Source: Limnomonas spitsbergensis
Lineage: Eukaryota > Chlorophyta > Chlorophyceae > Chlamydomonadales
Length of the DNA stretch: 64,000 bases
Direction of reading: 5' to 3'
Assembly: GCA_037349105.1 (NCBI GenBank)
Contig: JAYJMM010000036.1
Span: 3,570,001-3,634,000 of the forward strand
The translations under genes and the position numbers were made by a program. Shown piece by piece: positions 49,501 through 61,100 of this stretch (its first letter is position 1; the number at the start of each line of letters is the position of its first letter). The notes under the pieces were generated by a model. It saw only the letters and a list, made by a program, of their open reading frames with translations, did not search any database and was not told the DNA's origin.

Positions 49501-49808
49501 GAATCCATCCCAGAGGGCTCCCAAGGGTCCCATGGCCTAATGCTGGCGTGCCAAGCAGTACATGCTGGTAATCAGAGAGGTGGCCATAAGGATGAGGACG
49601 GAAGGCAGATCTTACTTGTAAATCCCTGAGTCAGGTAATGAGTCATGTGCTAGGAGGTACTTACAGGCCCCTGGGATGGGCTGTGAGGCACATTCAGGTG
49701 GGGCCACTCACCTGAGCACTGCCAGCCTTGAAGTAGGGCGAGCACCCCGCAGAGCGCAACCAGGCTGTGGCTGAAAGTTCGAGGCGCTCCCTCTACTCGG
49801 GGATGCAT
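40551..49808 (-). CDS. Predicted single-pass membrane protein with secreted-side WD40 repeats and Pro-rich stalk
   Basis: Nine minus-strand exons: 49808-49712, 49234-48826, 48099-47959, 47472-46828, 46038-44979, 44532-43717, 43144-43067, 42473-42276, 41891-40551. Phases agree (1594 aa). Residues 1 to about 32 form a signal peptide (MHPRVEGAPRTFSHSLVALC, then GVLALLQGWQCS). WD40 repeats fill about 110-825 (for example TLLASGSADNTVRLWD, GSLLATGSYDRTIRLW), roughly a dozen or more, enough for two propellers, with a charged Gln-rich insert around 225-340. A Pro/Ser stalk follows (about 826-1030; PPSP repeats of cell-wall glycoprotein type), then a small module ending SSATAARRLLAVATASSASG, a TM (about 1190-1212; GVIISSVVGGGALLVLGLFL) with a basic stop-transfer, and a 380-residue acidic Ala/Ser tail. 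Intron 2 has GC-AG ends. Substrate or ligand unknown. A cytosolic protein with a mispredicted first exon is the main alternative. Confidence 0.87.
43224..43394. mobile_element. hAT-type MITE in intron 6 of the WD40 membrane protein gene
   Basis: A 171-base AT-rich element with perfect 11-base terminal inverted repeats TAGGGATCGGC / GCCGATCCCTA and a perfect 8-base target duplication GTAATATA (43216-43223, 43395-43402). It is unrelated in sequence to the two CAGTG-ended elements. The perfect ends suggest recent insertion. No coding capacity. Confidence 0.95.
44535..44720. repeat. Array of GAGGTAAGAGGCGAGGGG units beside an exon head
   Basis: Imperfect purine-rich units repeat next to the exon 6 acceptor of the WD40 membrane protein gene. 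The unit (minus strand CTCTTACCTC) resembles the first bases of exon 6 itself, ACTCTTACCTCTCAC. Confidence 0.7.
46384..46432. repeat. 15-bp tandem repeat
   Basis: Three copies of CAATGCCAGTGGCCG lie in intron 4 of the WD40 membrane protein gene. Confidence 0.9.
48640..48777. repeat. 18-bp minisatellite next to a GC donor
   Basis: About seven and a half units of TTCTGATCAAGTCATCTG begin some 50 bases inside intron 2 of the WD40 membrane protein gene, close to its GC donor. Units are almost identical, so the array is young. Confidence 0.95.
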
Positions 49809-50325
49809 GCTTATCCTTCCCGCTGCACGATGTTAGATTTAGGGGAAAAGCCCGGCGGCACCTGCGCGAGAACACGGCCTTCTGAATCGAGCTCCAGTCA
49901 CGACGGCTTCATTTTCCAAGCGTCGCAGGCGGTCACTCTGGCACTATGCTATGCATCGAAAATGATTGATTTCAATGAAGCAGGTTAAGGCAGGGAGCGG
50001 GGTGAGGGAGGGTTTGATTGTGCTCACGAACACGCCTGCCAGGCTCTCTTTCTAGCCCTTGAGGTTGTGCCGGGTGCGAATACTTGCAGCATGCAATCAT
50101 ATGGTTCTTCAACGCGCCCGGCCTTCCATTGGGTACAGTTACTAAATTACTGCATCGTCGTATGTTGTGAACAACCCACCAGGTCGAAGCTCGCCATCGA
50201 AGCGGCGGTCATGAGAACCAGATTATATATAATACGTTGCTGGTGTGGATGTATGGGTGACTCTTGATCATCAAATTTTTCGATGCGCCGATTCTGTAGC
50301 TGTGGCGGAGGTGAGTGTGACTGTC

Positions 50326-50859
50326 AGCCCGTTTCTGATTGACTGCGGAGAAAAAATGTACGATGGTCTAATGGCATGCGGAAGAGTTCCGCAGAGGTCG
50401 TTTCTGATTGGACCCTGTAGAGCGTGGGTGTCCAGGGGATAGGTCGTACACATGGCTGCCGATTTTGAATCGCTTTGGTGTCAATCTCCTATTTTTTCGA
50501 GTCGACTAAGTCCTGCTCGACACCATGTCACATTTCTACCTGCTCTGCTGCATCTGCTGATTCGCTCGCTGTGCTTCATGAAAGGCGCGGCCTGACGCGG
50601 CCCATGTCCAGGGGCGCTCACACGGCCACCCCCCGATACGGCCATGGGCAGAAAAATATGGCAATTTAAATTGATAATCAATATCAGTTCGAAGGCCTAA
50701 AATTTCCGCAGACTGTGGAAGTTCCGATTAGGGGGGGGGGGGCTCGTCGGAGAAAAGGCCGCACGTGGGTCTTCTAAAGGCCTGCGGAAGATTTCCACAG
50801 ATCCCGTTTCTGTACGACAAGGCCTGCGGAGGAATTCCGCAGTCAATCAGAAACGGGCT
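50326..50859. mobile_element. Element bounded by 24-bp inverted repeats
   Basis: AGCCCGTTTCTGATTGACTG plus CGGA at 50326-50349 is matched exactly in inverse at 50836-50859. Inside, further copies of CCGTTTCTG / CAGAAACGG and CTGCGGA / TCCGCAG recur. The structure suggests a foldback or MITE-like element. No target duplication was found. Confidence 0.6.
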
Positions 50860-50868
50860 GTGTGACTG

Positions 50869-50940
50869 TCGATCCTCCTGTCAAGAAAGTCTCACGAAGC
50901 CGAGTCTCACGTACGGCAGAATCTTGCGTAATCGCTTTTC
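50869..50940 (+). repeat. Repeat paired in inverse with 54326-54407
   Basis: CTCCTGTCAAGAAAGTCTCA, CGAGTCTCA and TACGGCAGAATC recur in inverse orientation at 54326-54407 with a few differences. They could be ends of a larger element of about 3.5 kb or two dispersed copies. Confidence 0.7.
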
Positions 50941-52172
50941 ATTTTGCTTTTCTGTTGTTGTCGCGTTGTTTGCTTCTAATAGTCCTGAACCGTCCTGCTG
51001 TCATGAACGAGCTGCGTGGTGCGTGTTTACGAACGTCGTCAGTAAAGCTTTTGCCTCGTCGTACGAAGGGGGTTTTCGAGGTTTGGTTGAAAGGGGTTTT
51101 CGGGGTCTGGCAGGGGGTGGGCGAAAGCAGGGTTTGCCGAAATGAAAATCACTGGTGACAACGGTACGCCCGTTGATTGACGGCCGTTATGTGACAGGGT
51201 GCGAGCGTTCGCCCACTGGCCAACAGCCACATACACCAGCCGCAACTACAGGATCTTCAACAAACAAAAAACGAGCGTAGCCTACGTTTGCCGGCTAGTT
51301 CCCTGGGTTCCAAGGGTGACGTACGACTGTTCAGTTGGGAGGACAACGGCAGTATGTTCGAATTCGAACACGGTGCCAGTATGCTCTGCCGTGATTCATG
51401 CTATACAAACCTTTCAGCAGAAACCTTTTCGTTTGGACCGTATGATGCGTGCAAGTGCAACGCTGGGGCCAACTGCCGATATGTCATCAGCTGAGCTGTG
51501 GCTCCCATGCTTGGGGCCAGGGGGGGCCCCTTGGCTGTTCCCATGATCGTGCCCTTCACGTCAATGCCACAGCAGCCCTAAGGCATCAAGTACGAGCACC
51601 GTCCGAAGACGGCGGTGGCCACCCCAGTGACGGGGCTCAGACACTTGCTTTCAGAGTGCATGTGGGCTGTCATGTCCCACCACTCGTGGGTTGGGGACAG
51701 ATCGCAAGTACGTGTCTCTAGTTTTGCATGTCTACTTACTTTCATGCTCGTACCGGTTTACGGGCACCAGTCCCATGCATCAAATGCGATGCCCCGCTGG
51801 ACTGTAAAAACTGCCATGCTCATGGACTTCCCACTGAGAAATATTATGCATACATAAATCCTAATATAGGATCAGGGAAAGTCAATTGGCATATACACGG
51901 GCTGCGACAGCCATGTCTACACTCTACAGTGCATTCCAGATTTTAAAGACTCCATTCAGCATCAAGATGGAGCATGAAACAGAAACTCAAATCAAAGTTG
52001 CTGAATTGAACAAAGCCATGGACCACTATTTTGACCACTGGAACATGTTGGAGTTAAATGATGCAGAGCAGGGGGATTCAGAGAGACATAAATGCCCGAT
52101 ACCTCCCCCTCCCCCTCCCCCTGATGCAGAGAGTCGTACAATTCATTACGGAAGACCTTTGCAAGATCCCGA

Positions 52173-52697
52173 TCAGAGATCATGCCTAGACATTTTACCA
52201 CTGGGCTGGCCAAAGCCTGGCCCTCGCATTGTGCCAAACCCTGGTGGTAAACACCGTGCGGGCGGCATTGCAGGAACCATCAAGGGGAAGCCCAATCCCA
52301 TCGCTCGTGACGGCGACTGCTGGAGGGGGGACCCAAGGGGAAGATGGACACCCTGGCCGGTAAAAGCGGGTCCAACACAAGCGGCTGCCATGGAACCGTG
52401 CCGACCGGCTGATGGAACAGAAGGATGTCCTGCTGCTGGATGTACTGTTGTTCCTGGTGGTTGTACCACTGCTGGGCGTGGCTGTCCTTCTGCTGGATGT
52501 ACAGCTGCTGCTGCTGCTGCTAGACGTGGCTTGCCCTGCTGCTGGATGTAATACTGTTGCTGCTGGTTGTACTGCTGCTGGTCATGGTTGCCTTGCTGCT
52601 GGATGTACTGTTGCAGCTTCAGGTTGTATTGGTGTAGCATCGAGTTGTACTGAACTTCCTGCGTCTGACGTAAAGCTGTTGGCAGGCTGGCAGGCAT
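52173..52697 (-). other. Gln/Pro-rich open frame
   Basis: A 174-codon minus frame rich in Gln, Tyr and Pro (QYNQQQQYYIQQQG, then GFPLMVPAMPPARCLPPGFG). Part comes from imperfect CTGCTGG-type repeats. It may be an exon of a low-complexity protein, but no domain is visible. Confidence 0.25.
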
Positions 52698-53214
52698 CAG
52701 GCAGACAAGCAGGCATCAGGTAGGCATCAGGCAGGCAGACATGCAAGCATCAGGCAGGCAGGCGGGCAGACAGGCAGACAAGCAGGAAGACAGGCAGGCA
52801 GGCAGGCAGTCATCATGCATGCATGCAGTCATCAGGCATGCATCAGACAGGCAGGCAGGCAGGCAGAAAGGCAGGCAGGCAGGCAAACAGGCAGGCAGAC
52901 AGGCAGGCAGGCAGGAAGACAGGCATCAGGCAGGCTTCAGGCATGCATGCATGCATCAGGCAGGTATCAGGCGGGTATCAGGCAGGCATCAGGCAGGCAG
53001 GCATCAGAAAGGCAGACATCAGGCAGTCATGCATCAGGCAGGGAGGCAGGCAGGCAGGGAGGCAGGCAGGCAGGCATCAGAAAGGCGGACAGGCAGGCAT
53101 CAGAAAGGCAGACAAGTAGACAGGCAGGCATGCAGGCAGGCAGGCAGGTGGGCAGGCAGGCAGGCAGGCATCAGGCAGGCAGACAGGCACTCAGGAAAGC
53201 AGACAGACAGGCAT

Positions 53215-53258
<44 letters not shown>

Positions 53259-53680
53259 CGGGCGGGCGGGCAGGCAGGCAGGCAGGCAGGCAGGAATCAG
53301 GTGGGCAGGCAGGCAAGCATGTAGGCAGACAGGTAGGCAGGTGGGCAGGCATCAGGCATCAGGCGGGCAGGCGGGCAGGCAGGCAGGCATCAGGTGGGCA
53401 GGCATCAGGCATCATGCAGGCAGGCGGGCATGCAGGCAGGCAGGCATCAGGCAGGCATCAGGAAGGCAGGCAGGTATCAGGTGGGCAGGCAGGGGGGCAG
53501 GCAGATAGGCAGGCAGGCAGGCAGGCATCAGGTGGGCAGGCATCAGGCAGGCAGGCAGGCAGGCAGGCATCCGGCATCGGGCAGGTAGGCCGGCATGTAG
53601 GCAGGCATCAGGCAGGCAGACAGGCATCAGGTGGGCAGGCAGTGGGGCAGGCCGGGAGGCAGGCAGGCAGGCAAGCATTG
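52690..53680. repeat. CAGG/GGCATCAGGCAG simple-sequence array of about 1 kb
   Basis: A tetranucleotide (GGCA)n tract interspersed with GGCATCAGGCA units. All frames are open over long stretches, giving spurious Arg/Gln/Ala/Gly proteins. A large, probably unstable satellite. Confidence 0.97.
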
Positions 53681-54325
53681 TTCACCTTATGCTCCCCTGG
53701 TCGCAAAAAGCATGCACGGGCGTGCGCCCATGCAGGGGCCCTGGCGCCAAGCCTGTCCACCGCGTTGACTCTGTTGAATCCCCACAGCTGCCCGTGAGGG
53801 TGGGTCTTGGCGGCGTGCGTGCAGCCACACATGAACTTCACTTGCAGCTCATCACGGCTGTGTCCGTTGCGCATGCGCATGATTAGGTGGTCTCAGAAGT
53901 GGTCTCAGGTGTGGCCGCGTCATTCCAGGCAGTGCTACTGGCGGTTGCAACTGCCTTCCTGGCACGCTTAGAGTTGGGCCATCCGGAGTGGGCCTGCATG
54001 GCAGCTTGGGCTGTGTTGGTGGCTGTGGGCATGAGCTTGGAGACCTGGGAGACAGGATCTGCATGGAGTCGAAGGCCTCATATACGGCCAGGTCAGAACT
54101 GCAACTACCAGCAGGCCGGCACCGTAGGCCGCCACCGAGCGGGATCTGGAATGAAGTCCGGGTTTTGATAGGTCATGGGCCCAGATGAACAGAGGTCTGG
54201 ATCACGGCAGTCTAGCTGTTCCATTGAAGGGCTTTCAATAAGTATTGAATTAAATAAATAAAACGTATTGAGCTGTGCAGCAGTCGCGGGCGAGATTGAT
54301 CAGCGCCGCTGCAGGCCACGTGATT
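53681..54325. other. Spacer between the array and the LINE
   Basis: A minus-strand frame near 53700-53880 (NGHSRDELQVKFMCGC, then THPHGQLWGFNRVNAVDRLG) looks protein-like, but no family is recognised. Confidence 0.3.
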
Positions 54326-54407
54326 AAAGCGATGACGCGAGATTCTGCCGTACGGGCAGCTCTCATGAGACTCGGTTCGTGAGACTTTCTTGACAGGAGG
54401 CTGTCGA
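54326..54407 (-). repeat. Inverse partner of 50869-50940
   Basis: Inverted copy of the repeat at 50869-50940, just upstream of the LINE remnant. Confidence 0.7.
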
Positions 54408-54479
54408 TGGCAACGAAATACATACATGTGTCAAAGAGTATGCCGTACAATGCAGCTGTATCAGCTCCGAAACTTTTAC

Positions 54480-57400
54480 CACCAGACAGAAGAGCCATGC
54501 AGCATACATCAATACCAATACACCCTCACCTCACCCCTTCCAGAAGATACCCGTCGGGTTACTGTCGCTCATGACTTCGCCCATATTCCGCAGGGTACAC
54601 ATCATTCCCTTCAGCAAATTGCATCCTCTTTACTTTACACGGACCCTACCACACCCACCTATGCATCACATCCTACGCGTATACCCCCCCCACCCGTCCC
54701 ACCACCTGTCCCCTCCCGCCGTACCCGAGTCGCTCCCAGTCCGTCCCATGCCACACTTCCTCGTCCTCTTCCAACACTGCTTGGCCTAGCATGCACTATG
54801 ACTCGTATGTCTACCTCCCTCCCGCCCATTCTACGGCCACTTATCATGCCTGCTTTCACACGCTCACTCCTGGCACACGTTCCAATCCTTGCCTCCCCCC
54901 CCCCACTCCTTACCCATACCAACACTTTCCCCACGCCATACCCCAACTCTCCCTCCCCTTCCTCCTCCACCAACCTCCCAGATCCTCACGCTGCATCCTC
55001 CAGCCACGCTCAATGTCCTCCACATGCTTGACACTGCGCTTGAACCGGTTCATCCCCTCGACACACATCTCACCAATCTCCAACAGCAAGGCACATGGTC
55101 TAGGGATCCCTTTCCCTCGGTCATCCCTTTCCCCCCGCCTCCGGGTGAAGACCCCAATTATCTACTTGACCAATCACTCCTCGATTCCCACCTCGTCATC
55201 CATACCTCACCAGTTCACCCCGATTACGACATCCTCCCACCCCTCTCCCTCACTATCCAAAGTGGACTCCGTTATTCTACCACACAAACACCCTTCCCTA
55301 CGCCAACCCTCTCCACCTCTATGGCCCATACTCATCTCGATAGGGCATTCGTCTACGGACCCAATGGTACCTACGTTGGTCACATTCCTGTCCGCCGCCT
55401 ACTCTGGCTACGCGCGTGCTATGACCGCATCCGCACCACACACCCAATTGACTTCGCACGCCTCACTGGCGGGTCCTTCGCACACGATCTTGCCTCCTTA
55501 CTCCTCCGCTACAGCCTCTCCAATACCCAAGCGCCCCAACATTACCTCACGCACCGGCAAACATTCACCACTACTCCCACCCCCTGCCATCAATGCCCAT
55601 TGGGTCACTCCTGCCAGCCTCCACACTGATATCTCTGCTATCATGCCCCTCACGGTCCACCGTTTCTCTTCACCCCTTTCTGTCCCGTTTTCAGCCCTTC
55701 AATATTCCTCACTTCGTGAGAAAGACTGCTTATTTGGGGCTCTCTATCAACCTTTTTCCACCCCTTGGACAGGCACCTCCTTGGTTGAGCCTCCTTTTTC
55801 TGGTCCAACACTGCTCAAGGCTATCCGATGGTCGTCGGCATCACTTCAAAAACAACCCCACATATATACCTACATCGACCTTCATCGTTGTTCCCAATTG
55901 GAAACATGCCAAATTCATGACCCTCCTCAACTCTGGCCATCGCCATATCACTTACACCAACCTCCACCACACCCATTTACCTTTTCTTCCCCCCGACCAT
56001 CTCACTCCGGCCGATATTGCTAGCGCAGGCATGCCGAAATTTGACCTTCTCCTCCTCCTCATCTCCAACACTCTTGAAGATGCAACCCGTACTTTCCCTT
56101 ATCTTGCCCCCAATTTGGCCCCGGGCTCCTCCCACCCTTCTCGCTACTTGCTCCCTCCCGGTTTTGGCCAGGCAAATCTCCTTCCTCTGCCCACCACATT
56201 CCTTGCACCTCCACCCTCAGCCCAGCCAAGCCCGGCAACCCCTCCACCCTACGGCCTACGCCCCCTCCTACCCCTCCGTTGGCACGATATACCGGCATAT
56301 TACACCGATGGCTCGGCCCTTTCTACACCTGGCAAAGGCACAGCTACGGGTGCGGCCTTCTATTGTACTCAAGACACCACTACCTACACAGTCCACCCCG
56401 ATGGCCGGGCTGAAACCAACACTATTACACGAGCTGAGCTTGCTGGCATCCATGCTGCCCTCACTCATGCCGCCTTACACCACACCGTTGATCTTACCAT
56501 TTTCTCAGATTCCTTGGTTTCTCTATATGATACGCAAAAGGCCTTTCGCCACCCGCACACTTTGCTTGATTGTAAGCACGACCCCCTTCTCCTCGACATT
56601 CGTGCTCTCATCCTTACCAGACTACGATTCCGCCACCATTTTCACATGTACAAAGTCAAATCTCACATCGGCATCATTGGCAATGAACTCGCAGATAAGG
56701 GTGCTGCACTTGCCCTCCAATCCCCCGACCAGTGCGACTTCACATGCACTTCAGATGTCCAACACTTCGCACACCTACCTACATGGCCATGCCTCCCTCC
56801 CCCCCATGACACGGACGAACTGTGGTTTGCATCAGACCTTACCCATTCTTGAAGGAACACATGTCTTGAACCTGCCCCCTTCTAAAAGATGGTCCGACTT
56901 CTCCCCCTCTGCCCTTGCGATATGTCCGCATGCAAGTCCTCGTTGCCTCTGCCCACGCTTCCTACCTTCCCATCTTATGGCACACGGGTCTGCCCTTTAA
57001 TGGTATTCGCAACATCCTCAAATCGCGCACCAATACCTTGTGGACTGCATCTACAGCCATGCATATGAACCGCCCTTACAAAACAGCTGTAGGCACTCGC
57101 ACCACTCCCCACTGTCGCCTATGCTCCCATCCCAATGATACCCCTGACCATCTTTTAGGCGGTTGTGGCGTTAGTTGTGCTCATTCCTCCATGTCCGCCT
57201 CATACATTGCTCGACACAACCGAGCTGCCTGCATCATCCAAACTGCTATTGCTAATGGCTCCCTGGGCTCCTCTTTTACTATCATGGATGCCACTTCCCG
57301 TGCTAACCTCCCCTTCGGCGGGGGTCTATGACACCCGTCTTCCACGTTGGCTGGTGCCCCGACGACCCCCCACTTTCCCTAACACCTTTGATTACTGTGA

Positions 57401-57695
57401 CAAACTGCGACCGGATTTGCTTATTGTCCAAGGACTCCCACATTCCGCGTCTTTCCCGCGCTGGTCAACTCTCTAGCACACAAACTATGTCTCGCCTCCA
57501 GAGGACTTGCACTGTACACGCACGTAGTTGCAGTCGGTTACACCTCCGAATTTTTTTTCGAACAATGCCATGCCCGCAAATCAGAACAACATTTACAACT
57601 TAACCTTCTCCTCAAAGATAATGGTTGGACAGTTTCCTTGGCACCCGTTCTCCATCCTGCCCTTCCACCTGATGTCCTGATCCTTCGCTGACCGT
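54480..57695 (+). mobile_element. Degenerate LINE retrotransposon, 3' half with RNase H
   Basis: Pol-like protein scattered over several frames by indels (about 54.5-55.6 kb, 55593-56852, 56915-57331, then to a stop near 57690). The longest part has a type I RNase H with its acidic set: YYTDGSA, TRAELAGI, FSDSLVSL, and HIGIIGNELADKGA. Next comes a LINE-type zinc cluster (CRLCSHPNDTPDHLLGGC) with a following His-rich helix, then a C-terminal domain (LRPDLLIV; VAVGYTSEFFFEQ; LLKDNGWTVSLAPV). No YADD reverse transcriptase motif or endonuclease is present, so the copy is 5'-truncated, as is usual for LINEs. The C-terminal domain resembles the RandI/Dualen or RTE-like groups of green algae; that assignment is from memory. 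Confidence 0.85.
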
Positions 57696-58120
57696 GCTCA
57701 TCCTTCCCCGCCTTCATCTCATACACATATCATCCTTCTGGGAACCGCAGGCTTCCTCTTTCGTCCTGCCGATAAATCCTCAGCATGCTCGGTGTCTCCA
57801 AACACGACATCTCCTCCGTCCTCAGCCGTCTCACCAAGCATACCAAACGCTGCCATATAACCATCCTTCGCCAGCGTCGCCATCTGGAAAACTCCCCTGC
57901 CCATTATTGTCCGGTACCCCTTGACGACCCTCCTTAACCACCAGGTTTTTGTCTCCCGGTGTGCGGCATTTAAAATCCCGTATTCCTCAAGCCACGCTCA
58001 GACGTTTTCTTTCTTACTTTCCATTTACACCAGGCACTTCTAAATTACATTAGCTACAAGTATAGAAGCGCGAGCAAATAATTTCACATCTGTTAGCCTC
58101 TGAATTTAAGATCTGAAATT
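57696..58120. other. Spacer between the LINE and ARP4
   Basis: No features were recognised apart from the presumed ARP4 promoter close to 58121. Confidence 0.4.
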
Positions 58121-61100
58121 ATGAGCAATATTTACGGAGGAGGTAGAATTTTCGTATTTTGATGTTCCGATCCCAATGATCAAGATGAACAAGCCGACAT
58201 AGCTTGCGCAATATATCAAACTGATCGAGCCCGTTGCTGAAATGGGTCTACTCCGCGTTTGTGTGCTCCTCCATTTCGTAGATGAGGTCAACTCGATCGT
58301 GATCGACGTCGGCTCCTGCCTATGCAAGGCCGGCTACGGAGGGGACGACATCCCAAAGGCCATCTTTCCTTCGGTCAGTTCCCATGCAGTCCATGTCCTG
58401 ACCCATGCGTGGCTGGGGCGCGGGTCCCTCCCACAGTGCTGCTGAGATACCAAGGCTGCACTGCTTGCAGTCAAGCAGCCATACTTTCTGCTTCAAGCCA
58501 TCTGCATCAAACCAAGATTCGCTCCAATAGGGCTCGGCAGCGTCATAGTTTCTGAAAAGCTGAAGCAACGCGACTGCCATGGGAGGCGCTCGTGCCACTG
58601 GAGAAGGTCTCACCACCTTCATAACCTTCTATTAAAACTGTGAAGTCGCCTTGGTTGCTATCAATGGACTGCACCGTCTGCATGCAGAGTGTGGGCTGCA
58701 TGGAGACTTCGGCCGACGCCAGTGGCATGGAGGTGGACGGAGCTGCGGCCCCTAGCAGCTCCCATCGGCAACTGCATGTCGGGCAGTCAGCAGTCAATTT
58801 CAAAAGAGATAACATGGAGGTGTGCAAGAAGTAGTCCATTGGATGGGATAGCAGCATGTGACCCAAAACCCTGCTCTCGATGAAGTGGACATTTGCCGTT
58901 AGCTAGGCCCGGCTGCCATCTCACTCCAGGAGCTGACCTCCAGCGTTATTTTAGTGTGCAGCAGGCCACCTTAGGCAGGCCACTAGGAAGCCACCACTGA
59001 GGAAACGAGGAACAAATGTTGACAGGTGCGCAGCCAGTGGACCAAGCAGCCAGTCTTTCTGCTCTAGGGAGTCAAGGCACAGCAGCCCCAGGCCGTGATG
59101 CTGACCTCCATGCAGCACGTGCTCTTCATCACCTCTAGATCACGCTTGGCGCTGCTCACAATTCGCAAGCATGATTTACCCAGCCAGGAATCTGGGGAAG
59201 GTAGCCTGAATGCCTGATTTATCCTGGAATCCAGGCAGCCTAACCTGGATACTTGTAGACACCACTTGACCCCTGTGTGGGCACGCCGCCTGCGATCCTC
59301 GCCCCTGCTGCCCTCTTGATGCTCACGACAGCTGCCCTCCAAACACACCTGCCGCCCTCCATATGCTAACTCCTGCCGCCCTCCAAATGCTAACTACTGC
59401 TGCCTTCCAAATACTTGCTCCTGCTGCCCTCCAAATACTCACTCCTGCTGCCCTCGAAATGCTCACTCCTGCTGCCCTCCAAATGCTCGTGTCCTCTTCA
59501 GATAATTTCTCCCTTCAACAAGGATGGTCTGATCTCCGAATGGGACGTGGCGGAGGGCTTGTGGGACCATGTGTTTAAGTGAGAGGGGCGCATGGGGTTT
59601 AAACCTGTCTGTGCATGGCAGCTGGAATCGAGCTTGCTCATCCTCCACCAGCCCCACGCAGCCGAGTATTAAGCAAGGCCTAGCAGGCGCGCACCATCCT
59701 AACCAAAGGGTTTGGGCGATTATGGTTTGTGCTAGACAGCTTGTGGGGCTATAGTGGTATATTTAATATTTTAGTGTGCGGTGCAGGAAAAGGAGGGGGG
59801 TGAGAGAGAGGGGGTCAAAAGGATCATTTCGTGCCAGGAAGGAAGCACGAGAGATGTTGCTTGGAGGAGAGGGGCAACAGGGACTGTGTGGGGAGGGAAC
59901 GAGAGCAGAGCAGCTGGGAAGGGACAGGATTAGGGGGGGGGGGAGGGTATGAATTTGGCAGTGCTACGCCACGGATGCATTTCCTTGCACAGCTGTTGAA
60001 GTGGGAGTGTGAGGGGGGTCAGGGGTGGCAGGCAGGAAATACGGGGTGTGGTGCTGGCAGGGCATTGTAGGATGGTCGGATAGGGACGAATGGACACAGC
60101 CACTCCTTGTGAGTGTGACCTAGGGGAGGTGTGCAGTGTTGTCGGCGTCAGAGTGAGACTGGGTGGCGGAAGTGATGCCCCGAATGTGAGGCTTGGGCAT
60201 TGGAATGACTGGTGCAGTGAGGCTTTGAGTAGGGGCGAGGAGCATTGGTTGAGCTGGGGCTCCGGGCTCTGAAAGAGGACTGGTCACAGGAGCGGGATCC
60301 TGCCAATCTTTCGCTGTTTTATGCCTTGGATTTGTCTTCCTATGCCTACCCTGGCCCTCCCCTTCTCACGGACCGTCTCTGCCCGACCCCTGCTAAAAAA
60401 GTCTAAACTCTTGACCCTCTGTGAAGAGGAGGGACCTCCTACCTACCTGCCTACCCTGGCCCTCCTCTTCACAGAGACCTCTCCGCCTGGACCCTGCTGA
60501 AAATTTTAAACCCTGAACTCTTGGCCCTCCTCTTTTAAGGGACCGTCTTCACCTGACCCCTGCTGAAATCCTTAACCCCAAACTCCTGGCCCTCCGCTTC
60601 TCAGGGACCGTCTCCGCCTGGACCCTGCTGAGTATGCTATGATGATCGCAGAGCCATCGCATAACTCCAGAGAGGTGCGTGACCCGATCTCGAATCTCCA
60701 TCCCAGCCTCACGGCAATGTGTATGACGGCATTATACGGTACCAGTATGTCCGCGTTGGGCGTTCGGACAGCGACACTTGGGCATGAAGGTGTCATCAGC
60801 TATCTTCCAGCTGATAGTGGCGGTCCCTAATCTGTTTCTTACACATCGATAGATGGGCCAGAGTGTCCCTCATGTTAAAAAAGGAGAAATGAAATGTTTT
60901 TGTTCGGGTACTGGTAATGCATCTTGATCAGACATTTCCAGCTCGCTCGTGACATGTATGAGAGTGCAAGTGTCTGGAGCTGGATAGCAAGTGCAGTTTT
61001 TTATTCACCATGCCATCAAACACCCTTCCTTGTCCCTTGCCTTGTGTGCTGTGTCCGCATCACTCCGCATGATAAAGTTCCGCAAAGGTTGCCTGCTTCC

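Larger units (their letters stand above)
49809..52172. other. Repeat-containing intergenic region
   Basis: The promoter of the WD40 membrane protein gene should lie at the left edge. An inverted-repeat element occupies 50326-50859. From 50.9 to 52.1 kb a few plus-strand frames (for example 51886-52100, EHETETQIKVAELNKAMDHY) look protein-like, but I recognise no family and cannot join them into a gene. Confidence 0.35.

Noticed and set aside
52741..53797. Arg/Gln/Ala/Gly repeat proteins
   Set aside because: Simple CAGG-type array, open in every frame; no start context or domain.
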